Counted from the stretch's first letter, positions 12,258 through 24,850 are shown. The stretch: DNA of 64,000 nucleotides from Cyprinodon diabolis (GCA_030533445.1 CM060070.1:22921501-22985500), one strand, 5' to 3'. Notes: generated from the letters alone by a model not told the origin. Numbers and translations are program-made.

Positions 12258-12420
12258 TTTGTAAATCACTTTTATTGTCCCACAATGGGGAAATTCACTC
12301 TCTGCATTTGACCCATCCCCTTGGGGAGCAGTGGGCTGGGGACCAGTGCGGATCAAAACAGGTACTTGCAACCTTCCCAGAGTACAGCATACTGCTCTAA
12401 CACTTGGCAAACACTCCCCA
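12258..12420 (-). repeat. tRNA-like SINE copy, uninterrupted
   Basis: Same family and orientation as the copy split at 4028-6228. Shared blocks include 'CACAATGGGGAAAT', 'TGCATTTGACCCATCCCC' and 'GGGGAGCAGTGGGCTG'. The tRNA-like head (minus strand, right end) is more decayed. It carries the unoccupied version of the hAT target site. Confidence 0.65.
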
Positions 12421-12750
12421 AAACATTTAAATGTTAAAAAAACATGCTTAGTATCCTGAGTGGATTAAGAATTTTTTTTATATATTTTCTTTGGATATAC
12501 TCAACATACAGTTGCTGTGTATGTTTTGAGGACCAAATGAAGCTTTTCAAGTGACATTTCATGTCCCTTTTTGCAACATTGCTGGTTCCAAAAAAAATAA
12601 AATAAGGATATGTTCCACACACACACACCATCATAAAAATGTCCATATTCTTCTAATGTAAATGGTGAAGCAATAGAATGTAGCTGAATTGAACTGTCCA
12701 TTGCTTATAAAAATCTGACTATTCTAACATGACTATATTGTCATGTTATT

Positions 12751-13613
12751 GTCGGAGCCCTGGTAGCTGATCTGATTCCTCACTTCATTCAACTGCCGTA
12801 CCCTACCCGCTCTCTAATTATCATTCATCTTATTCACCTGCTCCCTCTGCTATATATACGGTTAAGCCCAGTTATCGGGGTCAGATCATTATTCATTTGT
12901 ATTCGAGTTACGTTTTCTTGTAGTTATTCATGTTTTTTGAGTTTTAGTTTAGTTAAGTCCTTGGTTCATGTCCTGACTCTGAAGGCCAATGGATTGAGAG
13001 GGTTTGGTGTTTGTCTCCTGATTGTGTCCCGGCTCTTCTCCGCCGAGTCCGCAGGGTTTTGGCTCAGCGTGCGGGGGGAGCTCGGGTTCTGGCCCCTCCT
13101 GTTCAGTTTAAATTACCGTAATCTTGGTGGAGTACAGTTTATAGTTCAACAGTTATCCTGGTACCATGTCTTGTCTCTGTCCCTTTCAACCACTGAGCCC
13201 TGCTCCATCTGAGCATGTCTGTTGGAGCTCGCTGCTGGATTCCTGTCTGAAAGTTCTGTAGATTCCTGAACCCTGGATATGTCGGTTCCTGTTTGGATCG
13301 GAACCCCTGGTCAGGCTATGAACTCCTGGATCCCTGAGCTGTCCTGTCTGATCTGTTTCCCTGACCTGGATCAGTCTCCTGCCTGCTCACTGGGGTTGCT
13401 GCACCGGGGACGCTGCTCTGTGCTTCAGCTTGTTTGGCAGTTCATCGGCTGGATCCTGCCTTCCTCGGAGAGGATGGACTGAACTGTTGAACCATGTAAG
13501 TGACTCACACGGATAATCATGTCCTGTCAAATGATAATGGTCACTTACCTGTGTTTCTACCTCCAGAATGTCCTTCATATTATTTAATAAACTATCAGTA
13601 AGTAACATATTTC
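12751..13613 (+). repeat. LTR-like block (possible solo LTR)
   Basis: The block begins TGTCGGAGCCC. It contains a TATATATA box at 12851-12858, a C/T-rich body and an AATAAA signal at 13586-13591, and ends near ...AGTAACA. This promoter-to-poly(A) order in about 860 bp is typical of fish Ty3/Gypsy LTRs. I could not find a convincing flanking target duplication, so borders and class are uncertain. Confidence 0.4.
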
Positions 13614-14539
13614 CAATGAAGTCATGTTTGATAATTCAGATGAACTTAACTGAACACATTAACCAGCCACCTGCTTCACCAAATCCCCTATCATGTGGTT
13701 AAATATCTTATTGCAAATCTACATGCCTCAAACTGCAATAATAAGAAAGATATAGTTTTAGTTAAACATCCTACTCACAGGGAATGAATGGCTTCATAAG
13801 GTGTAGAACAACAGGATTACATGAGATGCTAAGCTGCTGTATTACTGAAGTGTTCTTGCAGATTTTTCTGGTTTTTCCCTTCTGGTTACATCACTTCCTG
13901 TCTCCTGCTGATTACTAACAGTCTTAAAGAAACAGCTATTTTGAAGTGCAAGCCCAAAACTCCTTCACTAACTGAATTGGAGTTTTGTTGAAAATATTAG
14001 TTCTTCTCTGTGCATTGATTTGGACAATATAGGTTGTTTGAAAAAGATTAATTTTATTAATAGGAATCTCTGGATCCCTGCTTTAGTTTAGAGTTTCATA
14101 CTTTGATGCATAATGCTAAGAAACTACAGAGAAAATGCTACTCTGCACATCTAGAGAAATTCTAATTAGATTGGAGAAAAAACTCTACTGCGTCCAATAG
14201 ATGGTGCTGTTGTTGGTGAGACGTATGCATAACTTCCTGTTTAGACAGCTGACTTATGTTCTGTGATCGTGCTCGAGCTCTCTGAGTCTGAGCTAAATGT
14301 TCTTTTCTGTGATATCTCTTACTCTAACTGTCCAGAAGCACTCTAAAACATAGCTTCTACAGCTGCACTTTTCCACGGGGCACTTGTCATGTTCACAAGC
14401 CTTTATCTCTGGTTGTAAGGGGTAGCTAGCCTAGGCTACCATTAGTGTAGCACTGATATTGCTTCTCTCTCTGTCTAGCAACTTGTTTCCAGTCTGATTT
14501 ACTGATTAGTCCAAAGCCAGCCAATAGTTGAAATTCCTT
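13614..14539. other. Non-coding stretch, no feature recognised
   Basis: Moderately AT-rich, no open frame with protein-like content, no repeat border recognised. Confidence 0.5.
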
Positions 14540-14758
14540 TCAATATTTAACCTTAAGTTTCCCCCATCTAAATGGTAAAGCTAGAAAACCTCTTCTGGTT
14601 ATAACTTTGTACCGTTACCCAGGTCCTTACTCTCGAGTTTTACTGTAGATCAGTTTTCAGAGTTTCTATCTGATTTTTGTTAAATAAGGACAAGTTTGTT
14701 ATAGTGGGGAATTTTAACATTAATGCTAAAATTGACGGTGATAGCTTACATGCAGCCT

Positions 14759-15081
14759 TTAACCCTGTAATGCCAAATGTATCATATTTGATATATACGG
14801 TTTCCGAAATGTTTTGCTTCTGACACCTTTTGCATAACTTAATGGTAAAAACTTTGCTCAAAATCCTGTTGTACACAATCAGATTTACCTGATAACAGAG
14901 GGCAGAAGACTACACAAAAAATAATCTTGACTTATCGCATAGTAATAAATTATTAATATCAAAAATTTATTTCTGTTTTTTCTTTTTACATATTTTGTTA
15001 AAAGGCCAAATAAGGACTTCAAACCAAAAAAAAGTAATTTTCTGCTTTGTTTTATTCTTGGATCGGGCTTTAAAGGATTAA
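14759..15081. mobile_element. TTAA-flanked MITE inside the LINE
   Basis: A 323-bp insertion lies between TTAA copies at 14759-14762 and 15078-15081. Its ends are partly inverted: AACCCTGTAATGCC on the left and AATCCTTTAAAGCC on the right strand. LINE coding sequence is collinear across it (AAF before, FGLVQNVN after). TTAA targets point to piggyBac-like or Kolobok-like elements. Confidence 0.55.
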
Positions 15082-15475
15082 TATATTCTTAGACTGGTTT
15101 GGCTTAGTCTAAAATGTTAATACCCCTACACATTCTCATCTCCATACTTTGGACCTTGTACTGACATCTGACATTGGATATGTAGAAATAACATTATTGC
15201 CTGACAACCCTGTCCTATCTAACCAATTTTTTCTAAACTTCAAAATCGCTTGAACAGCTTTCTCCTCCCCCCAAAAAACGTTCCACTTTAGCAGATTATT
15301 ATCAGATAATGCAGTTATAAGTTTTAAAGAACCCCTTTGCAGTTAAACTTCTATGTATCACTGTACAACATTGCAGATGGCAAAAATTTAGATTAATCCC
15401 TTTTACAAATTGATGGTTTTGTCGATGGGTTTACTGACTGCCTTAGACAACGTAGCCCCTTTAAAAAAGAAAAAC

Positions 15476-16116
15476 TGTCATGATCTCGGCGCTGATGGTT
15501 TGGTTTTTTCCTTTGCTCATTGCTCCCTGTCTAATTGGTTCTGCGGCTGATTATCGCCGATCATTTCCACCTGGTTCCTCTACTATTTAAGTTGTGTGTT
15601 TGCCTCCCATCAGCGCCAGGTTATTCTTGTGTTTTTGTGATACGTTCCCTAGCAATCTGTAGTCTGCCTGTTTCCCTGATATTGACCAGTTTCTGCCCTG
15701 AGGATTTCGAGTTTTTACCTTGCCCTTGTCTGCTCTGTTTGTCCTGTCTGATCCTGGATTCTACCGGCTTCTGAACCTGCAACTGTCTTCTGACTTCGGC
15801 CTTGGATTTCCCTTCTGGACTCTGTTGCTGCTCGGCGTCTGCTGCCTCGCTCTCTAGGAACTCTGGGGGCGTCTCCCGCCGCAACTGCGGTCAAAGCTCC
15901 GCGATCGGACTGAACTTTGAATCAGGTCAGTGACTTTGCTCCAAGTCGTGCTAAGCTCCATATCCAGTGACTGACCTGTATTCTCCCCTTTCTGCAGAGA
16001 TCTGCCCTGCAGCAGACGTGCAGTCCCGCGCACCTGTCCTGTTAAATAAACGCTTTGAACTTTCCCACTGCCTGTCTCGCCTCGAATTCTGGGTCCTACA
16101 TTCTGAGATCATTACA
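15476..16116 (+). mobile_element. Solo LTR, probably Ty3/Gypsy
   Basis: Begins TGTCATGATCTC and ends GAGATCATTACA, so the TG...CA ends are inverted over the 7-bp ATGATCT/GAGATCAT core. It is flanked by a 5-bp duplication AAAAC (15471-15475 and 16117-16121), as for LTR retroelement integration. A polyadenylation signal AATAAA is at 16045-16050, and a TATTTAAG core-promoter candidate is near 15585. There is no internal gag-pol, so the element recombined down to one LTR. It landed inside the decayed LINE. Confidence 0.8.
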
Positions 16117-16610
16117 AAAACTTGAAAAGAGAAAGTTGGCTCCTTGTCTTAATACAAAGCTGTACACCTTGAAATGCTTCATGACGCCTCCTGAACCCAT
16201 CACTACCTCCTTGATAAAACAAAAGCAGCATATTTCTCTTCATTAAAACAGGAGAATAACAATAATTATGGATTACTGTTTAATATAATTGCTTACTTGT
16301 CCTGTTAGATATCAGTGCTGCATTTGATACAGTCAAGCATTATATTCTTTCGGAAAGGGTTGAAATTTTGTAGGAATTACGGGACCTGTACTAGGCTGGT
16401 TTAAATGTTATTTATCTGAATGTTTATTTTAATGATAACTCATCCTCATGCTCCGTTGTTACCTATGGAGTGCCACAGGGATCAATGCTGGGGAAAATCC
16501 CTTTTACAATATATACTCTCCTGTTAGAAACTGGTAGAATTATTAGACAGCATGGGATTTACTTTCACAGTCAAGCTGAGAATTCTCAGCTACATTTGTC
16601 CATAAACTAG

Positions 16611-16924
16611 TATGAAACTAACCTATTATGGGCATGCCTTTAAAACACACAAAAAATGGGTAACTAGTAATGTTATGATCCTATGTTCTGGACCTTTTGT
16701 TTCTGTTTAAATTTTTAAACTTTTATTTTTTATTTTTATTTTTGAGTTTTGTTTTGTGTTGTTTTTATATATATTCTTATTTTTGCTCTTCCTGGTTGTC
16801 TCTTTTCTACATAATTCGTATTGTTTCCAGTTTCAGTTAGTTATTTATCCCTGTGTTTTCCATGGTTTTGGTTATTTCCAGTCCCTTCTCTTATCTTGTA
16901 GTTTTTCTAACGTATATATAAAAA
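16611..16924. other. T-rich non-coding stretch
   Basis: T-rich, with no gene and no repeat border recognised. Confidence 0.5.
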
Positions 16925-17175
16925 ACTGTTTTCTCACCCCTCGTGGGGTGGTATGTTTCATCCTCAAGCTGGGGTCCTCTACCAAAGGCCTGGGAGTTTG
17001 AGGGTTCTGCGCAGTATCTTAGCTGTTCCTAGGACTGCGCTCTTCTGGACAGAGACCTCTGATGTTTTACCTGGAATCTGCTGTAGCCACTCTCCAGTTT
17101 GGGGGTCACAGCCCCCAGTGCTCCAATTACCACTGGCACCACTGTTGCTCTTACTTTCCACACTTTTTTTTTTTT
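16925..17175 (-). pseudogene. LINE ORF C-terminal fragment, minus strand
   Basis: On the minus strand 'GEWLQQIPGKTSEVSVQKSA' and 'VLGTAKILRRTLKLPGLW' followed by a stop at 16979 match my memory of a fish non-LTR retrotransposon C-terminus ('EWLQQIPG.TSEISVQKSAVLG'). The 3' UTR contains CCACGAGGGGTGAG. The tail is preserved in frame for about 60 codons, but everything upstream is lost at a T-run and (TA)n tract. It is a different LINE family from the one just left of it. Confidence 0.6.
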
Positions 17176-17181
17176 TTAGCT

Positions 17182-17183
<2 letters not shown>

Positions 17184-17224
<41 letters not shown>
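17184..17224. repeat. (TA)n microsatellite
   Basis: About 20 TA units, directly visible. Confidence 0.9.
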
Positions 17225-17226
<2 letters not shown>

Positions 17227-18508
17227 CACTAGATTTATATATAATTGTTTAAATTTGAAGTTTCAAATCGATGAGATCGATAAAACATCTGTAAAGTCAA
17301 TAAAAACAGGAAAAGGTCTATTAATGGGATAGTTTTTTTTGGTTTTTGATGGAAAACTATTTACTAGTGACGTTTTCTTGGGGTAAAACTGACTGCATTA
17401 TTCATTCTGGAATCCTTGCATTATTTCAAACCCACTTTGGAAATTGTGGTTGTGTGATTAAGCAAACCATTTCATCCATTTGGACTGGATAAAAGTAACA
17501 CTATCTATTCTAGTCAACATGAATCTGATATCATATTCCTCTACACTCTGTGAGGGAAAAAGGCGCTAATGAGGGAAACTCACCAGATGGACAGCAAATT
17601 TTAAATGCTAAAACAGTCAGCTAAAGATTTTAACCCTGGCTCAATGCATGACATGTGTTGTTATGTCAAAGTCTGTCTTGTTTCAGTAAGGGTAATGAGA
17701 GGAGACCAAAGTGGCTCTAAAAACAAACACTGGACTTTTCTAATGTAAGACAGAAATGTGCATAGTGACACCTGTAACCAATTGTAAAAATTGGTCTCAA
17801 CTCCCTTGCAAGTTCTGTTAACAGCATTCAATGGAAGTAACAATGTTTCATTCCCCATTTGCAGTTCCAGAAGTTGATGATGTAGTAGAACTGGAAGTAA
17901 CTGGAGTCTGTATTCCTTAATTCATCTTTTAGTTTGCTAGTCCTCATTTTTAGGAGCATGATGTGCATAATACTGTTGTGTTTGATTAAAGGGGAGAGAA
18001 AATAACACCCAGCATGTTTTATTTATAGATTCAGTAACTTTTTTCAGTTTCGTTTTTTAGCCAGGCGTAGCTTTGGGCATTCTGGCCACAAGTGAATTTA
18101 TTCCATGTGCTCTAAAATGATGACATACGTACACCAGGCTTGTTGTTGGTTCAGGGTGAGTTTACCGTGAAGCACTAAGCTTCCCTGTGCTGTTGTTTGC
18201 TCTGACCTCTCCTCCCCCCTTGTGACATGCCATTAACAACTACACATGCTTTTCTGTGCACCTACCATCCCTCATCAGCACAGGCTATATATTTTGTCTT
18301 TTTTTTTTCTTTCGATGGTGGCACCACTGCTTTTGTAGACCCCTGTTCCACAGCTTACCACACAGCATGTTAATGGGTCCTACAGATGTCCTTCATTTGA
18401 GATTATTTTGCAGTCATGTCACATTTTTGTTCTTTCTGAACTGATGTAGCTGCTGACAATTGCAATTATGTGTAAAATATCATGCTCTTTCCTTTTGTGT
18501 CAAACTAG
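17225..18508. other. Non-repetitive stretch upstream of candidate exons
   Basis: No transposon ends are seen. From about 17870 the sequence has mixed composition and looks like ordinary intron. It includes a polypyrimidine tract leading into the candidate exon at 18509. Confidence 0.45.
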
Positions 18509-18550
18509 TGTGCCCGAGCCGAGAGTCTTCGCCCAAGAATTGCTGCAGGG
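18509..18550 (+). other. Candidate small exon, 42 nt
   Basis: A 42-nt block sits between a good acceptor (ctctttccttttgtgtcaaactAG) and a consensus donor (GTAAGT at 18551). It is a multiple of three and open in two frames: CARAESLRPRIAAG and VPEPRVFAQELLQG. The GC content is higher than its surroundings. I do not recognise the protein. It could be a cassette microexon of a large gene whose introns fill this window. Conservation or RNA evidence is needed. Confidence 0.35.
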
Positions 18551-18699
18551 GTAAGTCTTCTGCACTGATGCTGAACTTTCCCAACAGGATTGCAAAATAA
18601 AAGTATTCCATTGTTCACTTTTGTCTTTTTTTTTTCTTTTTTTGTTCTGTGCTGTGACACCTAAGCGGTTTCTTCTTCACTATCTCACTGTGTCAAAAG

Positions 18700-18727
18700 A
18701 AACCTGGAAGCTCATCTGACACTCAAG
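18700..18727 (+). other. Candidate small exon, 28 nt
   Basis: The block AAACCTGGAAGC...CAAG lies between a pyrimidine-rich acceptor (tctcactgtgtcaaaAG) and a good donor (GTGAGAT at 18728). It is 150 bp downstream of the 42-nt candidate. Spliced to frame one of that block it would read on as KPGSSSDTQ. The product is not recognised. Confidence 0.35.
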
Positions 18728-20214
18728 GTGAGATTAAATATAAAGTGTAATAAGTACTTTGAACAGAGTCAGCTACCCTCTAAAATTCTGTCTCCTCAGA
18801 ACTCACAGTTTTTGGAGGGTATTGTTATGAGTCTTTGAGGCACTAGCACTTCTCTCTGGTGAGTATGGTATTCAACTTATTGGCCTGTCATCCTTGGTGA
18901 TGACAGAGACCAAGTTTTATGAGAGCTATACTCAAACTAAAAGTGAGAGGTGTTTCTGGCAAAATGGGTGATGCAGAAGGCATAATAAGCGAGGAGGGGT
19001 GTTCACTGTAATGACCGTTTTATTCCCAGTTGAAAGTCTCAGCCTTCATGTGAGGGGTCTTGGTTCCAATGGCATCAAAGAGAGTGCAATGTTTTTTCTG
19101 GTATTTAGACAAGTGGTATGGGTTTTTCTTTTTTCCATAGCTTTACTGTCAAAGTGCTTGCATCCTTCAGAATCAGCCTCCTCCTTCCTACATATACTTT
19201 GGCAGACCGTATGAGAAACATGGTTGAACTCAAATATTATATTTAGTTGTCGTGTTTGATATACTTTGTGTTTTCACTGCTGTTTCACTATCTGAGCTAG
19301 ACAAAAATATCAAGAACCTAATCTTCTGTTACTCCAAGCAGAAAAAAATGTGACCAGGACATTGATTATAAATAATTTTGTAAATTCTTTTCACACTCTG
19401 CAGATAATTTTGATTACATGCTTAAAACACACTAAATTGGTTAAAAACAATTTTTTTGTTGTAATTTTTCCATCGTACGATGATTCTTCTATATTTACAG
19501 ACGACTGAGTCATTAGAGTGAGCTTAACAAATTATTTTAACCTTTAATATCTCATATGATTAAAAGTGGAAATGAAAGTTAAGCTTTGTTGTCTTGCAGA
19601 TATTCTGCAGATTTATTGTTTACTTTTCAAATGTGAAGAGAAAATTAAGGGTTTGAGCTATCTTTTAATTAGTTTTGTGGCATTCGCTGCTGCTCAGAAG
19701 CTGGCAAGACAGAAGAGTCAAGGTCAGAACAAATTAATTACATTTTCATATCAAGACAGGAAAGTCTGGCCAAAACTACCCTGCATTGGGATTATAGGAG
19801 TTTGAAACGAGGCAGAGGTACAGAATCCGAAGTTAAAGGATAACCTATTAAAGCAAATTAGCTTTTCCTCTATTTTTCAAAGATTTATTATTCAACATAT
19901 CAGTGTAATGCTTTTTAATTAGTTTGAAAAATAAATCAAATGTAAATTAAAATGAAGGTTCTCATATTTTGATATATATATTTTGCAAGTCTCAGTCTAA
20001 GGTGCAATTTGTTTTTCCAACAGATTCTGAATATATAATAAACTGGGGAAGAAACTGTTTTGGAATCTGCTGGACCTGCATTGGATGCTTTGAAGTCTCT
20101 TTCCAGAGGGCAGCAGGGACAGAAAGCCCTTCTGTAGAAGGTGGGGAGGATGGGTGGGGGCAGGTGGGCTCTCCTCATCCCTCACAAGAAGTGCATGCGC
20201 TTTTGTCCCCTTTT
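18728..20214. other. Non-coding stretch, no feature recognised
   Basis: Mixed-composition intron-like DNA. Open frames here are short and not protein-like. Confidence 0.5.
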
Positions 20215-20835
20215 GATCAGTGAGGTGGTGTTTACAGTCCAGTTAAGGGTGTTTGTGATCTGCACCCCCAAGAAGTTGGTGCTGCAGACAACCTCTACAG
20301 ATGAGCTGTTGATGAGAGCATGGTTAGGCCGGCTCTTCCTGAAGTCAACGAGGATCTCCTTCGTGTTCTCCACATTCAGGATCAGGCTGTTGTCTCTGCA
20401 CCAGCTAACCAGCTACTCCACCTCCTCTCTGCAGTCCTGGTTGTTGTCATCTCCGATCAGGCCCACCACCGTGGTGTCTTCTGCAAACGTCATGCTGTGA
20501 TTGGTAGTGAACCTAGGGACGCAGTGGTGTGTCATCAGAGTGAACAGCAGGGGGCTCAGAACACAGCCCTAAGGGGAACCTGTGCGTAGGGTGATGACAC
20601 CAGAGGTGTTCTGGAACGGGTCGAACGTTGGCGGCAGACTGGAGATGATGTGTTCGTTAACCAGCCTTTCGAAGCAATTCATCATGATTGGAGTCAGCGC
20701 AACAGGCCAGTAATCATTGAGTGAGGTGACCTGAGGCTTCTTTGGGACCGGAATGATGGTGACAGACTTGAAGCATACTGGCACTATGGATCGGTCCAGA
20801 TACGCATTTGAGTGGCAGCATATGAAAAGAAGTGA
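20215..20835 (-). pseudogene. Non-LTR reverse transcriptase fragment with internal deletion
   Basis: Minus-strand coding remnant of a LINE, in order. It starts '[20 protein letters not shown]', then '[18 protein letters not shown]', '[11 protein letters not shown]' and 'ITLRTGSP' followed by a stop. It goes on with 'GCVLSPLLFTLMTH', 'FAEDTTVVGLIGD' (a degraded FADDT catalytic box), 'LVSWCRDNSLILNVENTKEI' and 'STNFLGVQITNTLNWT'. In related LINEs roughly 75 residues lie between 'DPFQ' and 'ITLRTG'. That part, with catalytic motif A, is absent here. Nonfunctional. Confidence 0.8.
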
Positions 20836-23800
20836 TCTACAGTAGGATTGGGAGAAATGCATGACAGCCAAGAGAAAACACACACAAGAAGACAAAAGAA
20901 GAATAAAGATCCTTAACTTGCTTTTCCCTATGGAATGAGAGAAGATGGGCTTTGGTCTGGTTGTGTTTTGAGCAGCTTTGAGCAATAGTTGGGACAATCC
21001 AGGTAATAGGGGGTGAGACAAGCAGAAGATCAAAAGTCAGGGAATCCAAGGTAGGGCAACAGGTTCAGACAGGGAGAATAACTGGACAAAAAGAGAAAAA
21101 CAAGCAGGTTAGATTTTGCCAGACTTGGTCAGATTAAGCAAATGGCTGAATATGTTACCACTGGGGTTAGATAACAATCTGACCAAGAATCCATCCTTAA
21201 AAGGCTTTACCTGCTGATGAGAGTGATGAATCCCAGGTGTGTGGGTAACAGCAGAGGAGAAAGTTTGACATTGTAGGTCAGAGAAAAACTTCATTAAAAG
21301 TATAGAGTTTAATGTATAAAGTTTTTAAAATCTTCTATTTATCCATAGTAAAGCAACAAACTTACATTATAATCTATCTAGATTGACAGACCAGTTAAGC
21401 AGGCCCAAAGTGACTCTTGAGACATTGCAGATAATCTTCAAGTAGGAGAATCTGCCTATAGGAGATGCAGCTCTTCGCACATTGTTCCTTAAAGTGTATT
21501 TTTGTGTGTGCCAGTGTTTTCTTGCTTGTATGCATAAACACTGATTGAAATACAAGTCGCCAGGTGAAAAGGTGTAGCTGAGAGGCACTATACCGCGTCA
21601 GTCCTAATCTATCTCTTGACAGTCAAGCCTTATTTTACAGCAGGATACTTGTATTGATCTGTGTGCCCATTACACAAATAAATAAAAAAGTAAGCTACAT
21701 CACACCTGAGTGCCAGACCCACCCTTTAAAATTCTTGTGTGTAGGATGTGTGGACAGGAGTAGGTTGTCGAGGTGGAAGAGCAGCAGTTGTGCTGCAGGG
21801 GAGTGGATAGTCAGAGAGGGTTCTGCATTGTTGATCCAGTATGACATTGATAGACAGCAGCTGAAGGAAAGCTGATAGCAATGTTTGGCTTGCTGGTTTT
21901 TAAAGGACGAACGGCGCTGCCGATCCAAAGTTGACTGAGCATGAATTCAGCAGGCGAACGCGCCAAGTGGTTGAGCCAAAGAAAGGTGAGTAGGGGAAAC
22001 TTTCAGATACAACTTGCTTGACTTTCTATCTTTTCCACTATTATTATTCTACCCTTGAACTATTTGTTTTTTCCACTGTTGTTTTTACATGTGCTGCTCC
22101 CTCTATTTAAAGCAAGAACTCTGTATTTTACAAAATTTCTATGAAAACATAACACATTTCAGTTTCCAAATTGGCTGTTTAGTTCGGGGGGGGGTTTCTT
22201 TCAGCCAGTGTGAAGACTGGATATAGTTTGGAGATGGAGATATAGAGATCGATTAATTTAATATTTTAGGTCAAAGCTGCTTTCAAGTCAGTAACTGAAC
22301 AGATTTGCATGTTACATAATCAAAGCAGCTTTTACACTCCTTTGTGTTCTAATTCTTGGCAGTAAAACCTTTATAAATTTACCTGTTGATTTGGCTATAT
22401 AAAAAAACTATTTTATTTATTTTGTTTTGTGTGTTTAATGTGACACGGTGTGCAAAATGTCTAGGATATAGCAAACAATGATTTTAAAATGAGCTAGGCA
22501 TGTATGACTGTAGTGTACAATGGACACAAACAAACCAGATAATTGCAACCAAATAATAAACATTTAAATCGGACCAAATGTTTAATTGTGTCTAAACCCT
22601 CAGTAAAGTGTTCAAAGTATTTTATATTAATATTGATGCTAAAAAAACAGTGGTCACAAATTAGATTTCGCCAAGATAGTTTTTCTGTGTGAATCTTTAA
22701 ATATTTAAAAATGGAGAGACTCAAATAGAGAAAAGCTGCAATAAAGATTTTATTGACCTAAATGAAAATAAGTTATGAGGGTTAGGGTTACTGCTTGGAC
22801 CAGTAAAAACAGCCATTGTTTGATAGGTTTTTTTTTTCAACTCCCTCTAGTGGTCTGGAGCATCTGGAGACATCAGGTTTTTTTAGAGTGAGTTTACAGC
22901 TATTTTTGTCTCATTTTCTTTCTGTTATTGCAGCATTATTTCTCTTGCGGGCAGGCCCCTTACACTTTTTCAAATGCCCAAAAACAAAGTTATGCTAGAG
23001 TACAGTGTCACCCGTTGAGGACTAGGACCATGTGGAAAATTGCAGCTAGAGCTGAAGCCCACCTTCTTAGACCGCCCACAAGCTCCATCTTTTCTTGTGT
23101 GATCGAGAAAGACTGGGGAGGAGAAAATTGACGAAGTAGTGATCAAGGTGATTATAGAAGGACGAATGCCAATTTAGGAATGATAAGCAATGTGGAAAGG
23201 TGAATGGAAATCAATTTCTAAGCTACAATGGCTTTTGGTGAAGAAGGTGGGGCAGGGGCAAACCGAATTTGGGTGGGCTTCTTTGCACAAAAAGCATTTT
23301 TATGGAAAAAAGTGCAGACTTATGCCAGAATGTAAAAGGATGTATGCTGTTTTTCTAAAAATGTCTTGTGGTACTCATGGTAGAAATCACAACCATGTTT
23401 TAAATGGAGATCTGGGATAATAAGAAGATAAGTGTCGAGCTCGACTCTATTATCCAGATATACTGAAGGCTGCAAGGTATTTACAGATGAGAAGACCTTT
23501 AGAAAGGCAATGATCAGATGATTTAAAAATAGCTGTAAGCTCATTGCTTGTTGAATAACAGATGGAGTAGCAGACTGAGGAGGACTGGGCATCGCAATGT
23601 CTGGAGTCGTGAAGCCCTGCAGATGTGGAGAGAGGTCCAACTGAGTGGTTTAGGAAGGAGGGAGCAGGGTGTACTTTGAGCAATGGGAAAATGGGCTGGA
23701 GGGAGGGCAGAGGGAGGCCGTTTCTGATGGTACTCTGCAGGAGGCCAAGACGATTTCCTGATACACTTTCTGGAGATGGTGGATGAATCTCCATAGGTAA

Positions 23801-24670
23801 GTGAGCTGAGATGAGTCCAGACCAGAGCTAAGGAAGATTCCACGGCTTTTAAATGAGCTGTGGAGGAAGGGAGATTGGGTTGATTGACCAAGCGGTCACT
23901 CTGGCATGCTGTCTGAGATGGTTAAAAACCTGGATCCTTACAAAGGAGGAGCAGAGAGGGATTGTCAGATTCAAAATCAAACATTGGGTGCAGTTTGTCC
24001 AGGTGAGGCTGATACAAGTCTTCAAGATTGAGTTTTTGTTTAAGCTTTATAACTTCATTCTTATATATGCCTAAAATAAATATCAGTTAGAAATTACATT
24101 GGGCAGATTTATACTCTCACTCCTTTTATGGACAAGGAAACCTAACTGTAGACTCTAAGACTTTTTGGCATTGCGTCAAATTTCTAACAAAACATTTTGT
24201 AATAAACTTAATCATCTCACTACCATAAGTTTCTAGATAGCCTCTTTAGAAATCTGGTATCTTACACTCTTTCTGGGGCTTGTATCAGCTCCAGTACCAC
24301 CAAGAAAGCAGTTTAAAGTCAGCTACAAATCTTACTATAAAGCCTTAACATATTAACCATAAACAGGGGAATGTACTGCTGAGGGGACTCAGTCCCCCAC
24401 ACTTTGCCTATGATAAAACCCAGTAGTTTTACATAATTTATTTCTTTGAAACTGTTTGTTTTAAAAAATTTAATGCAGAGGTTTAAAACCTTTCTTACTC
24501 TTCATGTTAATAGAATAATTGATGTTTAGAAAGGGCTATTTCAAAGGTTATTTACAATGTTCTCGCAATTAACTGCTCTTAATATTAGAAAACTGCAAAT
24601 TTTATTGTACTTTTTCTTTTTATCAAATTATAAGGAATTTTTTAAATACACAGTATTGGCTAGAAATATA
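20836..24670. other. Mostly unassigned DNA with possible old retroelement debris
   Basis: Purine-rich segments at about 20940-21080, 21740-21990 and 23560-24000 have the texture of reversed LTR or LINE untranslated sequence ('AGGGCAACAGGTTCAGACAG' near 21053). No ends, duplications or coding motifs could be fixed. The remainder is AT-rich with no gene. Confidence 0.4.
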
Positions 24671-24850
24671 CACTAGTTTGCCAAAAGTATTTGCTCAGAG
24701 ATCTAAATTACTTGAACCAGGTGTTCCTATCACTCCTTTTCACTCATATCACGCCACAAGTGTACAAAATTGAGCACCTAGTCATACAGACAAACATTTA
24801 ACAAATTTTTAAAGTATGGGTTGTTCTTAGGAGCTCAGTGAATTCCAGCT
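24671..24850 (+). pseudogene. Remnant of a Tc1 element 5' end
   Basis: Begins CACTAGTTTGCCAAAAGTATTTGC, close to the terminal repeat of the intact element at 48626. It continues collinearly through 'CAGGTGTTCCTATCACT' and 'CACCTAGTCATACAGAC' into the start of the transposase reading frame ('GAGCTCAGTGAATTCCAGC'). Homology stops there. The rest of the transposon is deleted, so this is an old truncated relative. Confidence 0.75.

Larger units (their letters stand above)
14540..16610 (+). pseudogene. Decayed LINE (L2/CR1-like), interrupted twice
   Basis: Remains of one + strand non-LTR retrotransposon, in order. An endonuclease part has 'YR.PGPYS' (about 14605) and 'DKFVIVGNFN' (about 14688), the GDFN metal-site region. 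Then comes 'FGLVQNVNTPTHSHLHTLDLVLTSD' (15100-15175), read here as the conserved HTLDLVLT block. Finally there is a reverse transcriptase part with 'LVLLDISAAFDTVKH' (about 16298-16345, motif A) and 'YGVPQGS' (about 16463). The YADD box is degraded to Q-A-E-N. Stops and frameshifts are present throughout. The copy is opened by a TTAA-flanked MITE and by a solo LTR. Clade assignment is inferred from motif style. Confidence 0.65.
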
